Shown: positions 1 to 8,100, counted from the first letter of the stretch. The stretch: 18,421 bases of DNA from Ignavibacteria bacterium (GCA_027492415.1 JAPUEV010000207.1:1-18421); one strand, 5' to 3'. Notes: generated from the sequence alone by a model not told the origin. A program made the numbers and translations.

Positions 1-247
1 ATAATAATTAAACTCTGTCTGCCATTTCACTTCTCGTGTCTTCGACCCGATAAGTTGTTGGCTACAACTGCAAAAACATGCGATATTAAACAAATATTGA
101 TGTTTTTTGCCTTTGGAATTACAAATTTAACAACTAAAAAATTTATTTAAAAGTTATAAAATCATTCCGTAAACCCTACCCTATTATTAATGATTTTCTT
201 TGTTTCCTTTTAATTATTATTGGGCTGAATTAACATTAATAAAATAA
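1..247. other. AT-rich intergenic stretch upstream of the metalloprotease
   Basis: No coding frame, RNA gene or convincing terminator was found. A short GTTGT/ACAAC inverted repeat at about 53-67 has no T-tract after it. A TAnnTTTG-like box with one mismatch ends near 202 but has no TTG at the right distance upstream, so the promoter of the following gene is not resolved. Confidence 0.5.
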
Positions 248-1666
248 ATGCTGAATATTTTGAGATACATATTATTAATTTTAGTTTTTACTTATTCTGC
301 CTATTCCCAGGAAAATAATTTCTGCGGTACAGAAATTCCCTCACAGCAATGGGAAAATATTTTCAGCAGCCTTATAAATGATTTCAAAAAAACTCACGAA
401 CAAAATTCCTCTCAGCAATTTACTGAATATACTATTCCCGTAATTTTTCATGTGATTCACAGCGGCCAGTCTGTAGGTACTTTCCCCAATATTCTGCAGG
501 CGCAGATAAGCTCACAGGTAACTGTGCTTAACCAGGATTATGCCGGAACAGGATTTAACTGCAATACTTATCCTGTAAATGCTTTTATACAATGGGCAAT
601 CAATCAGAATTTACCGGCCGTAAACCGTGACAGCCTTGGCAGGGTTAAGATAGCCAATATTAATATTAAGTTCTGCCTTGCCGAAAAAGATACATCTGGA
701 AACACATTACCTGAACCTGGTATTGAACGAATAAATTTAAACAGCCGAGGGTGGGTAAATCCGAATACTTTTGCAGTACCTGCTGATCTTAGAAGCTATT
801 TTGACGGCACAATAAAACCACAATCAATTTGGGATGTAAGAAAATACCTGAATATCTGGATAAGTGATAAAAACGCCTCAATGCCGTTTACCGGATTTTC
901 AACACTTCCTCCGTTAAGTACTTTACCCGGAATTTCCGGTGCGGGAGAAGGCACTGATTCCACTGACGGAATATGGAGTTACTCATCAGCAGTAGGCTCT
1001 GCATTCATTTTCCCGGGAGGTGTTTATGCATCACCAAACGTGCGCGGAAGGACAATAACACACGAGGCGGGACATTATCTTGGGTTAAGGCATATATGGG
1101 CAGACGGCAGCTGTTTAACGGATTATTGTGCTGATACTCCTCCTGCATTTACATCAAACACAGGTTTCCCGGTTTACCCATTGAATCCCGGTTCCTGCAG
1201 CAGTCCCGCCAATTCACCAAACGGTGAGATGTTCATGAATTACATGGATTACTCAGCTGACCCTGCAAAATATATGTTTACTTATGACCAGGCTGTAAGA
1301 ATGCAGACTGCTATGTTAAACTCACCTTACAGAAATCAGCTTGGAACGCATGGATTGTGTGTTGCCGTACTGGGAATTAACAGTGAAGGTAATTCTATTC
1401 CTGAAGGTTATTTGCTAATGCAGAATTACCCCAATCCGTTTAACCCGGTTACAGAGATCAGTTTCAGTATGCCTGGGACGGAAAATATTAATTTAAGAAT
1501 TTATAATTCTCTGGGCAGAGAAATAGCAGTACTTCTGAATTCAACCATTGAGGCCGGTTATCATACTGTTAACTGGAATGCTGCAAAAGAGCCCAGCGGG
1601 GTATATTATTATGTTTTAAGCACAGATAAAATTTCCATCAGCAGGAAAATGGTGCTGATAAAATAA
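248..1666 (+). CDS. Secreted M43-type (cytophagalysin/pappalysin-like) zinc metalloprotease with T9SS type A sorting domain
   Basis: Extracellular zinc-dependent endopeptidase exported through the Sec and type IX routes. Residues 1-20 form a signal peptide: a hydrophobic LRYILLILVF core, then a small-residue cleavage region before Gln21. The catalytic site is HEAGHYLGLRH at about 272-282, matching the metzincin pattern HExxHxxGxxH. It is followed by a Met-turn-like MNYMDY at about 330-335, as in family M43. Paired cysteines between these two motifs also resemble that family. Residues about 388-472 are the T9SS type A tail, starting NYPNPFNPVT and ending in a basic RKMVLIK. The 472-residue length suits a minimal M43 enzyme plus tail. 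The ATG start is chosen because the signal peptide begins there; no clear ribosome binding site is present. It converges on the next gene with only 9 bp between stops. The natural substrate is unknown. Confidence 0.93.
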   Translation: MLNILRYILLILVFTYSAYSQENNFCGTEIPSQQWENIFSSLINDFKKTHEQNSSQQFTEYTIPVIFHVIHSGQSVGTFPNILQAQISSQVTVLNQDYAGTGFNCNTYPVNAFIQWAINQNLPAVNRDSLGRVKIANINIKFCLAEKDTSGNTLPEPGIERINLNSRGWVNPNTFAVPADLRSYFDGTIKPQSIWDVRKYLNIWISDKNASMPFTGFSTLPPLSTLPGISGAGEGTDSTDGIWSYSSAVGSAFIFPGGVYASPNVRGRTITHEAGHYLGLRHIWADGSCLTDYCADTPPAFTSNTGFPVYPLNPGSCSSPANSPNGEMFMNYMDYSADPAKYMFTYDQAVRMQTAMLNSPYRNQLGTHGLCVAVLGINSEGNSIPEGYLLMQNYPNPFNPVTEISFSMPGTENINLRIYNSLGREIAVLLNSTIEAGYHTVNWNAAKEPSGVYYYVLSTDKISISRKMVLIK

Positions 1667-1675
1667 ATCAGATCA

Positions 1676-2170
1676 TTATATTTTAATCTGAACATGGCTA
1701 TTTCTGGACCTGATAAGTAGTATAAGCTTTTGAAATTCTGAACTCATAAGAAGAAGACTATTTACCTTACCTTTTACTTTACCGTCATAATCTTTAAAAA
1801 GTAAAGCCCTGGGAAGCATAAGATTTTCCTTTTCAATAACTGCAATTTCCTTTAAGTTAACGGTATATTTCTTGGGTGAGTTTTGTATTGTGCTTTTTAA
1901 TAACAATGAATCATTTTCGTAATATATTAATGAATGATATTTCTTCATCCACGTGCCATACGGACCGAAAAACAATACGGGAATAATGAAAAATAAAGTA
2001 AAAACAATAAATAATGGATCTTTTACAATAGCCAATACAATAAAGGGAATTGAAAAAACAATAAAAGCAAAAAACAAAAATTTTACAAACCTCCCGTATA
2101 ATGCACCGTATATAAGTGTATCGGAATCTTTTGGCGTTAGCGAAAAATTGAAAAGTATTTTATAAGTCAT
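1676..2170 (-). CDS. Small two-helix membrane protein, possibly YcxB-like
   Basis: A 164-residue protein with a short polar N-terminus, two adjacent hydrophobic helices (about 29-50 and 52-70) forming a hairpin, and a C-terminal soluble domain of about 90 residues. That domain has alternating beta-rich segments (YYENDSLLLKST, TVNLKEIAVIEKENLML) and a final amphipathic helix. This resembles the YcxB-like/bacterial PH-like architecture, in which a membrane hairpin precedes a beta-sheet domain, but no residue proves the assignment and the function is unknown. It stands alone, converging on the metalloprotease and lying behind the terminator of the transketolase-like gene. Start: ATG at 2170, 17 nt from a possible promoter; no Shine-Dalgarno sequence is visible. 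Confidence 0.75.
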   Translation of the reverse strand: MTYKILFNFSLTPKDSDTLIYGALYGRFVKFLFFAFIVFSIPFIVLAIVKDPLFIVFTLFFIIPVLFFGPYGTWMKKYHSLIYYENDSLLLKSTIQNSPKKYTVNLKEIAVIEKENLMLPRALLFKDYDGKVKGKVNSLLLMSSEFQKLILLIRSRNSHVQIKI

Positions 2171-2187
2171 AAATATTTAAATAATTA

Positions 2188-2221
2188 CAAATTATACTTA
2201 ACATACTAGTTAATGTTTCAA
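2188..2221 (-). promoter_or_regulatory. Possible promoter of the 1676-2170 membrane protein
   Basis: On the minus strand TTG (2221-2219) is followed after 22 nt by TATAATTTG (2196-2188). It looks like a Bacteroidetes -33/-7 pair with one extra base inside the -7 box, and also contains a TATAAT hexamer. The predicted leader is only about 14 nt. Confidence 0.35.
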
Positions 2222-2227
2222 AACCCA

Positions 2228-2268
2228 AATAAAAAAACCGCCCCGAAAAAGCTCCATCGAAGCGGCTT
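2228..2268 (-). terminator. Rho-independent terminator of the transketolase-like gene
   Basis: On the minus strand a 12-bp stem (arms 2268-2257 and 2246-2235, with three G-U pairs), a 10-nt loop and a run of seven T follow the stop codon at 2310 by about 40 nt. GC-rich stem plus T-tract is the classic intrinsic terminator form. Confidence 0.85.
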
Positions 2269-2309
2269 TGTAAACATACCCCCGTTTTGAATATAACTTA
2301 TTTTGAATC

Positions 2310-4700
2310 TTAATTTACCGAAACCTTTTCTCTTGCTTTGGTTTCAATATATTTTTTAACTTCTGCGTACATTGAATCAGCGTCAAGACCTGCCTGGTGT
2401 AAAACACTTTCAGCAGTTCCGCTGCCAAGGTAATACCCTTTGCGGAAAGGATGCAGAATATTATATCTTGCTTCAAAGCCTGTAACCCATTTATACATTG
2501 TAGGCAGTGTGAAACCTGTAATGCCAAGAGCATCGCGTCTTACAGTATACGGCAGCAAAGCTTCGCGTTCTTCTTTGGGATGTGCGTCATAAAGCTCTGC
2601 GCTTGAAATATGATATATATTCAGATTATACCCGTCTTTATCAAGCATAGGCAGTACTTTTGTAATGAACTCAATTGTAACGCCGCTTTCCTGCAGAATT
2701 ACAGAACCGTCTAACGGCTGTTTAGGGTCAGCTTTTCTAAGCGCGTATACTCCTTTTGCCGCATCAGATGCAGGTGCAATGCCAAGCTTTTCCCTATCCA
2801 TAACAAGCTCATTTGGCCTGGTAACAAACGGTGAAAGTATTGCGGGCCTGTGTTTCAATCCTGCTGCAAGCAACGGCCATATTTCGCCGGGTTCCCACGG
2901 AGTTAAAGTTATCAGTATTCCCGGAGGAAAGTTTTCCTGGATTAGCTGCAGGCACTGCGGGTCAGCATGTGTAGGACCGTCTTCACCGGTCTTCAATCCT
3001 GCATGCGCGTTTATTAATACCCAAGTATTATAATTACCGCCAAAATGCATTACTTTATTCTGTTCGCCGATACCGTGAAGCCTTGCAGCGGTATGCTCCA
3101 TAGCGCTTATGAATGCGCCGTAAGATGAGCTTACACCTATGTGTTTACCGAATGCTGAAAGCCCTGCCATCATTCCGCCGATTGCGTCTTCGCATATTCC
3201 GCCTATGGCAAGTATTCTTGAATCAGGGTTATCTACTGCATCATAAAATCCCTCATGGAAGCCTGTGCCTACAAGGTTAACAGATGTTGAGCCAAGCAGG
3301 TCAGCGGCAACTCCAAGAACAGCTCCGCCTGACATTTTGTTTATATATCCAAGTGAAGCACCAAGCACTCCGCGAAGTGTTGTGCTTTCACCGGGTATAA
3401 CATTTAATTCCGGCGGTGTAACTTTTTCATTCAGTATATTATTCTTATAAAGCTCTTCAAGATGAGAGCTTCCTGCCTTAGGTTTCCTGTTATCTTTAGT
3501 TAATCTTTTTTTGCTTTCGTTAATAGCATCTGCAAAATATTTAAGTGATGATTCTTTTTCAATCACGCCTCTTATTGTCATCAATGTATCAAAGAAACAT
3601 TTTTCTATGTTGTTAAGCGTGTTCTCACCGGAAAAATGCGGAACTTTAACGCCGAATGCGGCTTCAAATTCGTCGCATGCGTGGTAATAGCCTTCTGAAT
3701 TCATTTTATGTCCCGCGCCATGTGATGCCCTTCCTTCGATGCCGTACTTCCATCCTTTTACTGTGCGGTAAACAATGGCGGTAGGCATTTTGTTATCAAG
3801 CTTCATTGCGAACTGCTGTGCAGCAGCAACTTTGTTAAAATCTTTTCCATCATCAACATATATCACATTAAAATCATGCAGGTAACAAAGTTCCATCGGG
3901 TTCCACTGAACGTAGTCACCTTTTAACTCGCCTTCGCGGCAAACGCGGTTTGAATCAATTGATGCCTGGTTAAAATCTATGTGGAATTTAATATTATGCA
4001 GCCGCATAGCAGTTGCAGCAGCTAGCGCTTCGGCAACTCTGCCCGGTGTCATACCGCCTTCGCCTTCAATTACATGTACCTGCGGACAGTTATCGCCAAA
4101 ATGATCAATTGCGCCCAATGCAAGCCCGAATGCCGCTGTATCACCAACACCGCTCGCACCGGTTGCTATCTTTACATGAGGCGTTGCCGGGGTTGGATGT
4201 CCGTCAAGTGCTTTGGCATTATATTTATGGAACAATGGAAGCTCGTTTACTGGATTCCGGCGGAAGCCTAAGAGATCTTCAAGCCGCATCTGGAATTTTT
4301 CGTCAGGCAGCAATTCAGGTTTATATGCCCTTACCAGCTCATTCCGTAATGCATACATTGCATATAGACCAAGTGCCTTATGTCCTGCAGCATAAACAAC
4401 CATATCAGAATCATCACGGAAAGGATCTGTGATATCCATATCAAGTATATTATAGAGAATTGAAGATACCAGTCTGCCTGAAGAAATTGAACCGCCGGGA
4501 TGTCCGCTTGTAGGTACAAAATTGAATAATACAGCAACAAGCGTTCTGTATATAACATCCAGCTTTTCAAAATTTTCTGTTTCTTTATCTTTTAAAGGCA
4601 ACCCTGATTTCAGTATATCGTTAATATCATAATACTTTCCTCTTCTTGCAGCAAAACCCAGCTCTTTTGAATTAACTTCTTTGTAAGTTATAGTTTCCAT
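2310..4700 (-). CDS. Transketolase-like thiamin-diphosphate enzyme (long, three-domain form)
   Basis: Cytoplasmic ThDP enzyme with transketolase order: ThDP-binding domain, pyrimidine-binding domain, C-terminal domain. Numbered from the ATG at 4700 (795 residues), SGHPGG is at about 65-70. The Mg/ThDP loop GEGG lies at about 213-216, with the partner Asn at about 244 (HIDFNQASID). The catalytic Glu sits in ICEDAIG near 504, and a GEDGPTHADPQ segment matches the transketolase donor-site signature. The loop has Glu where classical transketolases have Asp (GDG); my recollection is that this GEGG form occurs in a group of long bacterial transketolases, so the enzyme is probably active. The precise substrate (pentose phosphates or a 2-oxoacid) is not settled. 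An upstream in-frame ATG at 4781 would add 28 codons (27 extra residues), but these look unrelated to the family and span a dyad at 4715-4728. Confidence 0.88.
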   Translation of the reverse strand: METITYKEVNSKELGFAARRGKYYDINDILKSGLPLKDKETENFEKLDVIYRTLVAVLFNFVPTSGHPGGSISSGRLVSSILYNILDMDITDPFRDDSDMVVYAAGHKALGLYAMYALRNELVRAYKPELLPDEKFQMRLEDLLGFRRNPVNELPLFHKYNAKALDGHPTPATPHVKIATGASGVGDTAAFGLALGAIDHFGDNCPQVHVIEGEGGMTPGRVAEALAAATAMRLHNIKFHIDFNQASIDSNRVCREGELKGDYVQWNPMELCYLHDFNVIYVDDGKDFNKVAAAQQFAMKLDNKMPTAIVYRTVKGWKYGIEGRASHGAGHKMNSEGYYHACDEFEAAFGVKVPHFSGENTLNNIEKCFFDTLMTIRGVIEKESSLKYFADAINESKKRLTKDNRKPKAGSSHLEELYKNNILNEKVTPPELNVIPGESTTLRGVLGASLGYINKMSGGAVLGVAADLLGSTSVNLVGTGFHEGFYDAVDNPDSRILAIGGICEDAIGGMMAGLSAFGKHIGVSSSYGAFISAMEHTAARLHGIGEQNKVMHFGGNYNTWVLINAHAGLKTGEDGPTHADPQCLQLIQENFPPGILITLTPWEPGEIWPLLAAGLKHRPAILSPFVTRPNELVMDREKLGIAPASDAAKGVYALRKADPKQPLDGSVILQESGVTIEFITKVLPMLDKDGYNLNIYHISSAELYDAHPKEEREALLPYTVRRDALGITGFTLPTMYKWVTGFEARYNILHPFRKGYYLGSGTAESVLHQAGLDADSMYAEVKKYIETKAREKVSVN

Positions 4701-4714
4701 TTTATTGATATTTT

Positions 4715-4728
4715 TGCGATAAATCGCA
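4715..4728 (-). promoter_or_regulatory. Dyad TGCGAT-AA-ATCGCA just before the transketolase-like start
   Basis: Perfect 6-bp inverted repeat with a 2-bp centre, 14 bp upstream of the preferred ATG at 4700. The centre is too short for a stable RNA hairpin loop, so a DNA-binding dimer site is the likelier reading. It falls inside the coding frame if the start is at 4781. Confidence 0.35.
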
Positions 4729-4844
4729 GTTATTTTTTTCAGAATATTTTTTACCACTACTAAATTAACGTCCAAGGTCATAATATCATATGATTTAGGC
4801 TATATAATTTACTGACAATTATCAGGTTTCAGAATGACAGGTAT

Positions 4845-4891
4845 GGTATTTATTTGCCCGTTTAAAGAATCCATTAATTAAGTTAATTTTG
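4845..4891 (+). promoter_or_regulatory. Promoter of the glycosyltransferase gene, Bacteroidetes type
   Basis: TAATTTTG (4884-4891) matches the -7 consensus TAnnTTTG. TTTGCCCGTT (4853-4862) lies 21 nt upstream, the same spacing as TTTACCCGTT before the marR -7 box. A longer form of this element starts at 4845. The expected transcription start is only about 8 nt before the ATG at 4903. Confidence 0.6.
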
Positions 4892-4902
4892 TAAATAAAT
4901 AC

Positions 4903-6039
4903 ATGGAAAATAAAAAACTAAATATATTACTCTTAAACGCGCTTGATATTTACGGAGGCGGGGAATTTTTTGTGTACCAGTTTGCCAATCTGCTAAAAAG
5001 CAGGGGGCATAAAGTCTGGGTCTCCTGCAGGAACGATAACCTGATATATGACCGCTGTATTGCTGAAGGTATTGATGTATTCCCGGTCGATTACCCTGAA
5101 CACTCCGGCAAAAACAACGTTTGGAAAATATCAAAGCAGCTTAGCCGGTTTATCAAAGAAAATAATATTGATATAGTGCACTCAAACACAAATTATGACA
5201 GGACTGCCGGCGCATTTGCGGCAAAGTTCGCTAAGATACCTCATGTTACAACCAATCACAGCTTTCACAGCATTTCACACAATCTTACACACTGGTACAG
5301 GAATAAATTCCTTATAAACCATTTTATTGTAGATGGCCAGTGCACAAAGGACCTGCTGATAAATGAAGATCACATTGACGCGAAGAAAATCACCCTTATT
5401 CATCTTGGACTTGACCCTGAACAGAATAAAAAAGATCCCGAAACCCGAAAACGCATTCGCGCTGAGTTTGATGTAAAAGATGATGAAATATTGATAGGCA
5501 ACGTAGCAAGGATGGTGCCTTTTAAAGGACAGGAGTATCTTATACGCGCATATCCCGAAGTAATGAAGGCATTTCCAAAAAGCAGGCTAATGGTTGTGGG
5601 GGATGGCGAGCTCTCAGATATGCTTCATAAGCTTGCCGGTGAGCTTGGTATATCTGAAAGAGTTATTTTCCCGGGCTTCAGGAAAGAAATCAAATCGATG
5701 TACTCTGCATTTGATATATATGCTCACACATCAGTTGAAGGCGGCGGAGAGACTTTCCCCTATGCAATGCTGCATGCCTTAGCCCAGGAGCTGCCCATGG
5801 TAATTACACGCGTTGGCGATATGCCTGCAATGGTAACTGAAGGTGTAAGCGGATTTGTGCTGGAAGATAAAGATGTCAAAGGTATTTCCGGCAAGCTAAT
5901 GCTGTTATGCAGCGATGAGAAGCTAAGGAAAGAAATGGGAAGAAAAAGCTTTGAGCTGATGATGCAGAAATTTACTGTTGATATTATGACCGGGAATATA
6001 GAGAATGTGTATTATAAAGTAATAGATACAAACAAATAA
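4903..6039 (+). CDS. Glycosyltransferase family 4 (GT-B fold)
   Basis: Transfers a sugar from a nucleotide-sugar donor to an unknown acceptor, probably on the cytoplasmic face of the membrane in polysaccharide or glycolipid synthesis. The N-terminal Rossmann domain has the glycine-rich YGGGEFFVYQFANLL loop (about 17-31). The C-terminal donor domain contains IGNVARMVPFKGQEYLI (about 198-214) and VVGDGEL (about 231-237). It also has EGGGETFPYAMLHALA (279-294), where GT4 enzymes usually carry E-x7-E; here the second Glu position is Tyr287. The 378-residue length is normal. It is a single gene, divergent from the transketolase-like gene and converging on the next one with 1 bp between stop codons, so no sugar-pathway neighbours indicate the acceptor. 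Start ATG at 4903 has no Shine-Dalgarno sequence and a very short predicted leader. Confidence 0.9.
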   Translation: MENKKLNILLLNALDIYGGGEFFVYQFANLLKSRGHKVWVSCRNDNLIYDRCIAEGIDVFPVDYPEHSGKNNVWKISKQLSRFIKENNIDIVHSNTNYDRTAGAFAAKFAKIPHVTTNHSFHSISHNLTHWYRNKFLINHFIVDGQCTKDLLINEDHIDAKKITLIHLGLDPEQNKKDPETRKRIRAEFDVKDDEILIGNVARMVPFKGQEYLIRAYPEVMKAFPKSRLMVVGDGELSDMLHKLAGELGISERVIFPGFRKEIKSMYSAFDIYAHTSVEGGGETFPYAMLHALAQELPMVITRVGDMPAMVTEGVSGFVLEDKDVKGISGKLMLLCSDEKLRKEMGRKSFELMMQKFTVDIMTGNIENVYYKVIDTNK

Positions 6040-6040
6040 T

Positions 6041-7489
6041 TTAATTAATATTCAGCTCATCCAGCTTTTCCATCAGCCAGTCCTTGCTAATGGTATCAGT
6101 TTCTTCCAGTTTTTTCCTGAACTCCGGTGCTTTCACTCTTCCGGAATTTTCCTTCAGCTTTACAAGATCTGTTAACAGCTTAACATAGTTATTGTTCACG
6201 CGCCTGAAATCACTGTTAATAAGCTGGTCATTTTTCAGAAATTTCCTGAAAGTATCAAGCTGGTCAGCAAGCTCATTCATTAAACCCATATCAAAGTAAA
6301 GCTTTGTCATTAAAGATTTTACATTCACTTTATAATAAACATCTTCAAGCTTTACATTCTTCAGATAATTCATCGATTCTTCATACCTTTTTTGTTTTTC
6401 CCTTATCCTTGCCATAGAAAAATTATATGCGCTTTCCCTGCCTTCAGGCTGAAGCTCGCTTTTATACTTATTAATGAACATTTCACCCCATTCAATATCA
6501 TTTACAAGTACAGCGGCTGTAACAATGCTTCGGTAATATACGGTAGTTACAAAATCATTTTTATTCATTTTTATGATCCCGTGTTTTTCGCGGAACTTTT
6601 GTATCTCAAAAAATTCCTTCATCATTTCAGTTCTGCCTTTATAATGCTGGGTAATACAATATCCGCTGATAAGTACCAGCCCGTTATGCCTTTCACCTCT
6701 GCCAATACTATTATCAAGATCCATATAAATTTTCTTGCACTCATAAAAGTGATCATCATTTTCGGTTTTTAGCAGCATAACCTGGCTAACCAGTCCTTTT
6801 AAAGAAGGCAGTCCTGAATATTTATCCATATTATCAACAAGGTATTTAAGTATCTCGCTGAGAAATTCAAATTCAAAATTCATATTCATAACATTCTGCC
6901 TGTTAAGCAGGTACCTGTACCTCTTCAAAATATGTATAAAAAAGAACCTTATTAAATTTTCAGATTCACTTAGGTGATCATGTTCTGAAATATCTTTTTT
7001 GTTCAGCAGCTTTTTGGTCCTGTCATAAAGAACATTCTTTTCTTTTTCAACCAGGAACATATCCAGGAAGTAAGATTCATCTTCGTGATCATAATTGTTT
7101 ACTTTTTCTGATACAGAATTAAGGTTCTTTAAAACATGTTTATCCAGGTTTCTGGAATTCAGCTCTCTTATTAAATGAAGATCCTCCTGTATTCCTTTAG
7201 ATTTATAATTATTATATGCCAGAAAGTCTTCAGCAAGCTGGGTTAAATTGAACATAATAGTTCTCATAAATCCGTCATTGTATTCAACATTCTGAAAAAT
7301 TTCACTAAAAACTTTTTCCTTTTCAAATTTTTCACTCTCTGTTTCACTAAAATTGAGCTTGATATATTCATACAGTTTTATAACTGCCTCATTTTTATTA
7401 AAAAAAGGTGAATTTATATAATCTCCGAACTCCCGGTATTCCTTCAGTGAAAAAGTTCTCAAAATTTCCAGCAGGCTGCTTTTTATCAT
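6041..7489 (-). CDS. Alpha-helical repeat-like protein of unknown function, Bacteroidetes type
   Basis: A 482-residue, strongly helical, charged protein with no signal peptide or membrane helix, so probably cytoplasmic. The N-terminus LKEYREFGDYINSPFFNKNE (about 15-34) resembles a conserved opening, roughly KEhxxFxxFhxSPYFNKN, that I recall from large hypothetical proteins in Bacteroidetes. The rest is antiparallel amphipathic helices, reminiscent of TPR-like scaffolds (for example about 360-400, RESAYNFSMARIREKQKRYE). No catalytic motif was seen. The single Cys near 258 and the many Lys/Glu give no clue to function. It is transcribed alone from the 7490-7740 gap and converges on the glycosyltransferase. 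A scaffold or protein-interaction role is an inference from the fold only. Confidence 0.8.
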   Translation of the reverse strand: MIKSSLLEILRTFSLKEYREFGDYINSPFFNKNEAVIKLYEYIKLNFSETESEKFEKEKVFSEIFQNVEYNDGFMRTIMFNLTQLAEDFLAYNNYKSKGIQEDLHLIRELNSRNLDKHVLKNLNSVSEKVNNYDHEDESYFLDMFLVEKEKNVLYDRTKKLLNKKDISEHDHLSESENLIRFFFIHILKRYRYLLNRQNVMNMNFEFEFLSEILKYLVDNMDKYSGLPSLKGLVSQVMLLKTENDDHFYECKKIYMDLDNSIGRGERHNGLVLISGYCITQHYKGRTEMMKEFFEIQKFREKHGIIKMNKNDFVTTVYYRSIVTAAVLVNDIEWGEMFINKYKSELQPEGRESAYNFSMARIREKQKRYEESMNYLKNVKLEDVYYKVNVKSLMTKLYFDMGLMNELADQLDTFRKFLKNDQLINSDFRRVNNNYVKLLTDLVKLKENSGRVKAPEFRKKLEETDTISKDWLMEKLDELNIN

Positions 7490-7546
7490 TCGCCAGGTTA
7501 AGTGATTTATTAACAGTTAATTACTAACAACAAAAACAATTACATA

Positions 7547-7697
7547 TATCTTTCCAAGATAGTCCGCAGTAAAACCACGGTCAAAGAGTTTCCAAAGATA
7601 ATTCAAAAAAACGGCAATAAATACCAAGTTTTTAAGGTTAACCCTCTATTATAAACCTGAATTGCCAATAAACAAATCACAGTTAGTTTCTTGGAAA
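7547..7697. repeat. Three copies of a TTTCCAAGA motif in a divergent intergenic gap
   Basis: Copies are TTTCCAAGATA at 7551-7561, TTTCCAAAGATA at 7589-7600 and an inverted TTTCCAAGA at 7697-7689. The first copy forms a perfect dyad TATCTT-TCC-AAGATA (7547-7561). The gap separates the helical hypothetical gene from the fibronectin III gene, so this could be a regulator-binding array acting on either or both. Confidence 0.4.
7593..7625 (-). promoter_or_regulatory. Possible promoter of the 6041-7489 gene
   Basis: On the minus strand TATCTTTG (7600-7593) fits TAnnTTTG, and upstream GGTATTTATTGCCGTTT (7625-7609) closely resembles the element before the glycosyltransferase promoter. No TTG stands at the canonical distance, and the leader to 7489 would be about 100 nt. 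Confidence 0.35.
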
Positions 7698-7723
7698 CAC
7701 ACGCTGATAAAAAGTTAAATTTG
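7691..7723 (+). promoter_or_regulatory. Promoter of the fibronectin III gene, Bacteroidetes type
   Basis: TTG (7691-7693) and TAAATTTG (7716-7723, an exact TAnnTTTG) are separated by 22 nt, slightly longer than the usual 19-21. The TTG lies inside the inverted TTTCCAAGA copy, so a protein bound there would interfere with the promoter. Expected leader is about 14 nt. Confidence 0.55.
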
Positions 7724-7740
7724 TATAGTAAAAAAATTAT

Positions 7741-8046
7741 ATGAAACGAACATACAAATCAAAAAAACAAACAGATAGTAATATAACTCTTTATGCTGTA
7801 CCCGGGGTTGGAACAGGAGAAATTGAACTGTTATGGCAGCCTTCACAGGAATCTTCTACATATATAATTCAGATGAATTTATTCACAAGATCACACGGAT
7901 TATGGAAACATGCGGATATAGTAACAAGATCAAAATATACAGCAACAGGTTTAAAAAGCGGTAAAAAATACAGCTTCAGGGTTGCCCCGGTAAATAAAAA
8001 CGGACAGCAGGAATGGTCGTTACCTGTGATTGCCAAAGCACCATAA
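7741..8046 (+). CDS. Small single fibronectin type III domain protein
   Basis: A 101-residue protein: a basic N-terminal 12 residues, then one fibronectin type III beta-sandwich. Visible FN3 hallmarks are the B-strand Trp (IELLWQPS, about 30-37), the C-strand YIIQ (41-44), the Tyr-x-x-x-x-L of the E-F region (YTATGLKSGKKYSFRV, about 67-82) and a final NKNGQQEWS loop and strand. There is no signal peptide, which is unusual because bacterial FN3 modules normally occur in secreted proteins. Either it acts inside the cell, or export uses an unrecognised signal. It precedes a secreted Asp-box protein gene by 63 bp with no terminator, so the two are probably co-transcribed. Function unknown. Confidence 0.75.
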   Translation: MKRTYKSKKQTDSNITLYAVPGVGTGEIELLWQPSQESSTYIIQMNLFTRSHGLWKHADIVTRSKYTATGLKSGKKYSFRVAPVNKNGQQEWSLPVIAKAP

Positions 8047-8093
8047 ATCTGATACAGGAAAATAAAGATAATTATAAAATAATTTAACAAATA

Positions 8094-8100
8094 AAAGGAG
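8094..8100 (+). promoter_or_regulatory. Shine-Dalgarno sequence AAAGGAG
   Basis: It ends 9 nt before the ATG at 8110 and is the strongest Shine-Dalgarno match in the window. It fixes the start of the following gene and fits its place as a downstream operon gene. Confidence 0.75.

Noticed and set aside
122..129. Minus-strand TAAATTTG box as a promoter
   Set aside because: No TTG at the -33 distance and no minus-strand gene in the window to its left; likely a chance match in AT-rich DNA.
2665..4570. Several open frames on the opposite strand and other frames of the transketolase-like gene
   Set aside because: They lie wholly inside a strongly supported enzyme gene, have no recognisable domains and arise from its codon pattern.
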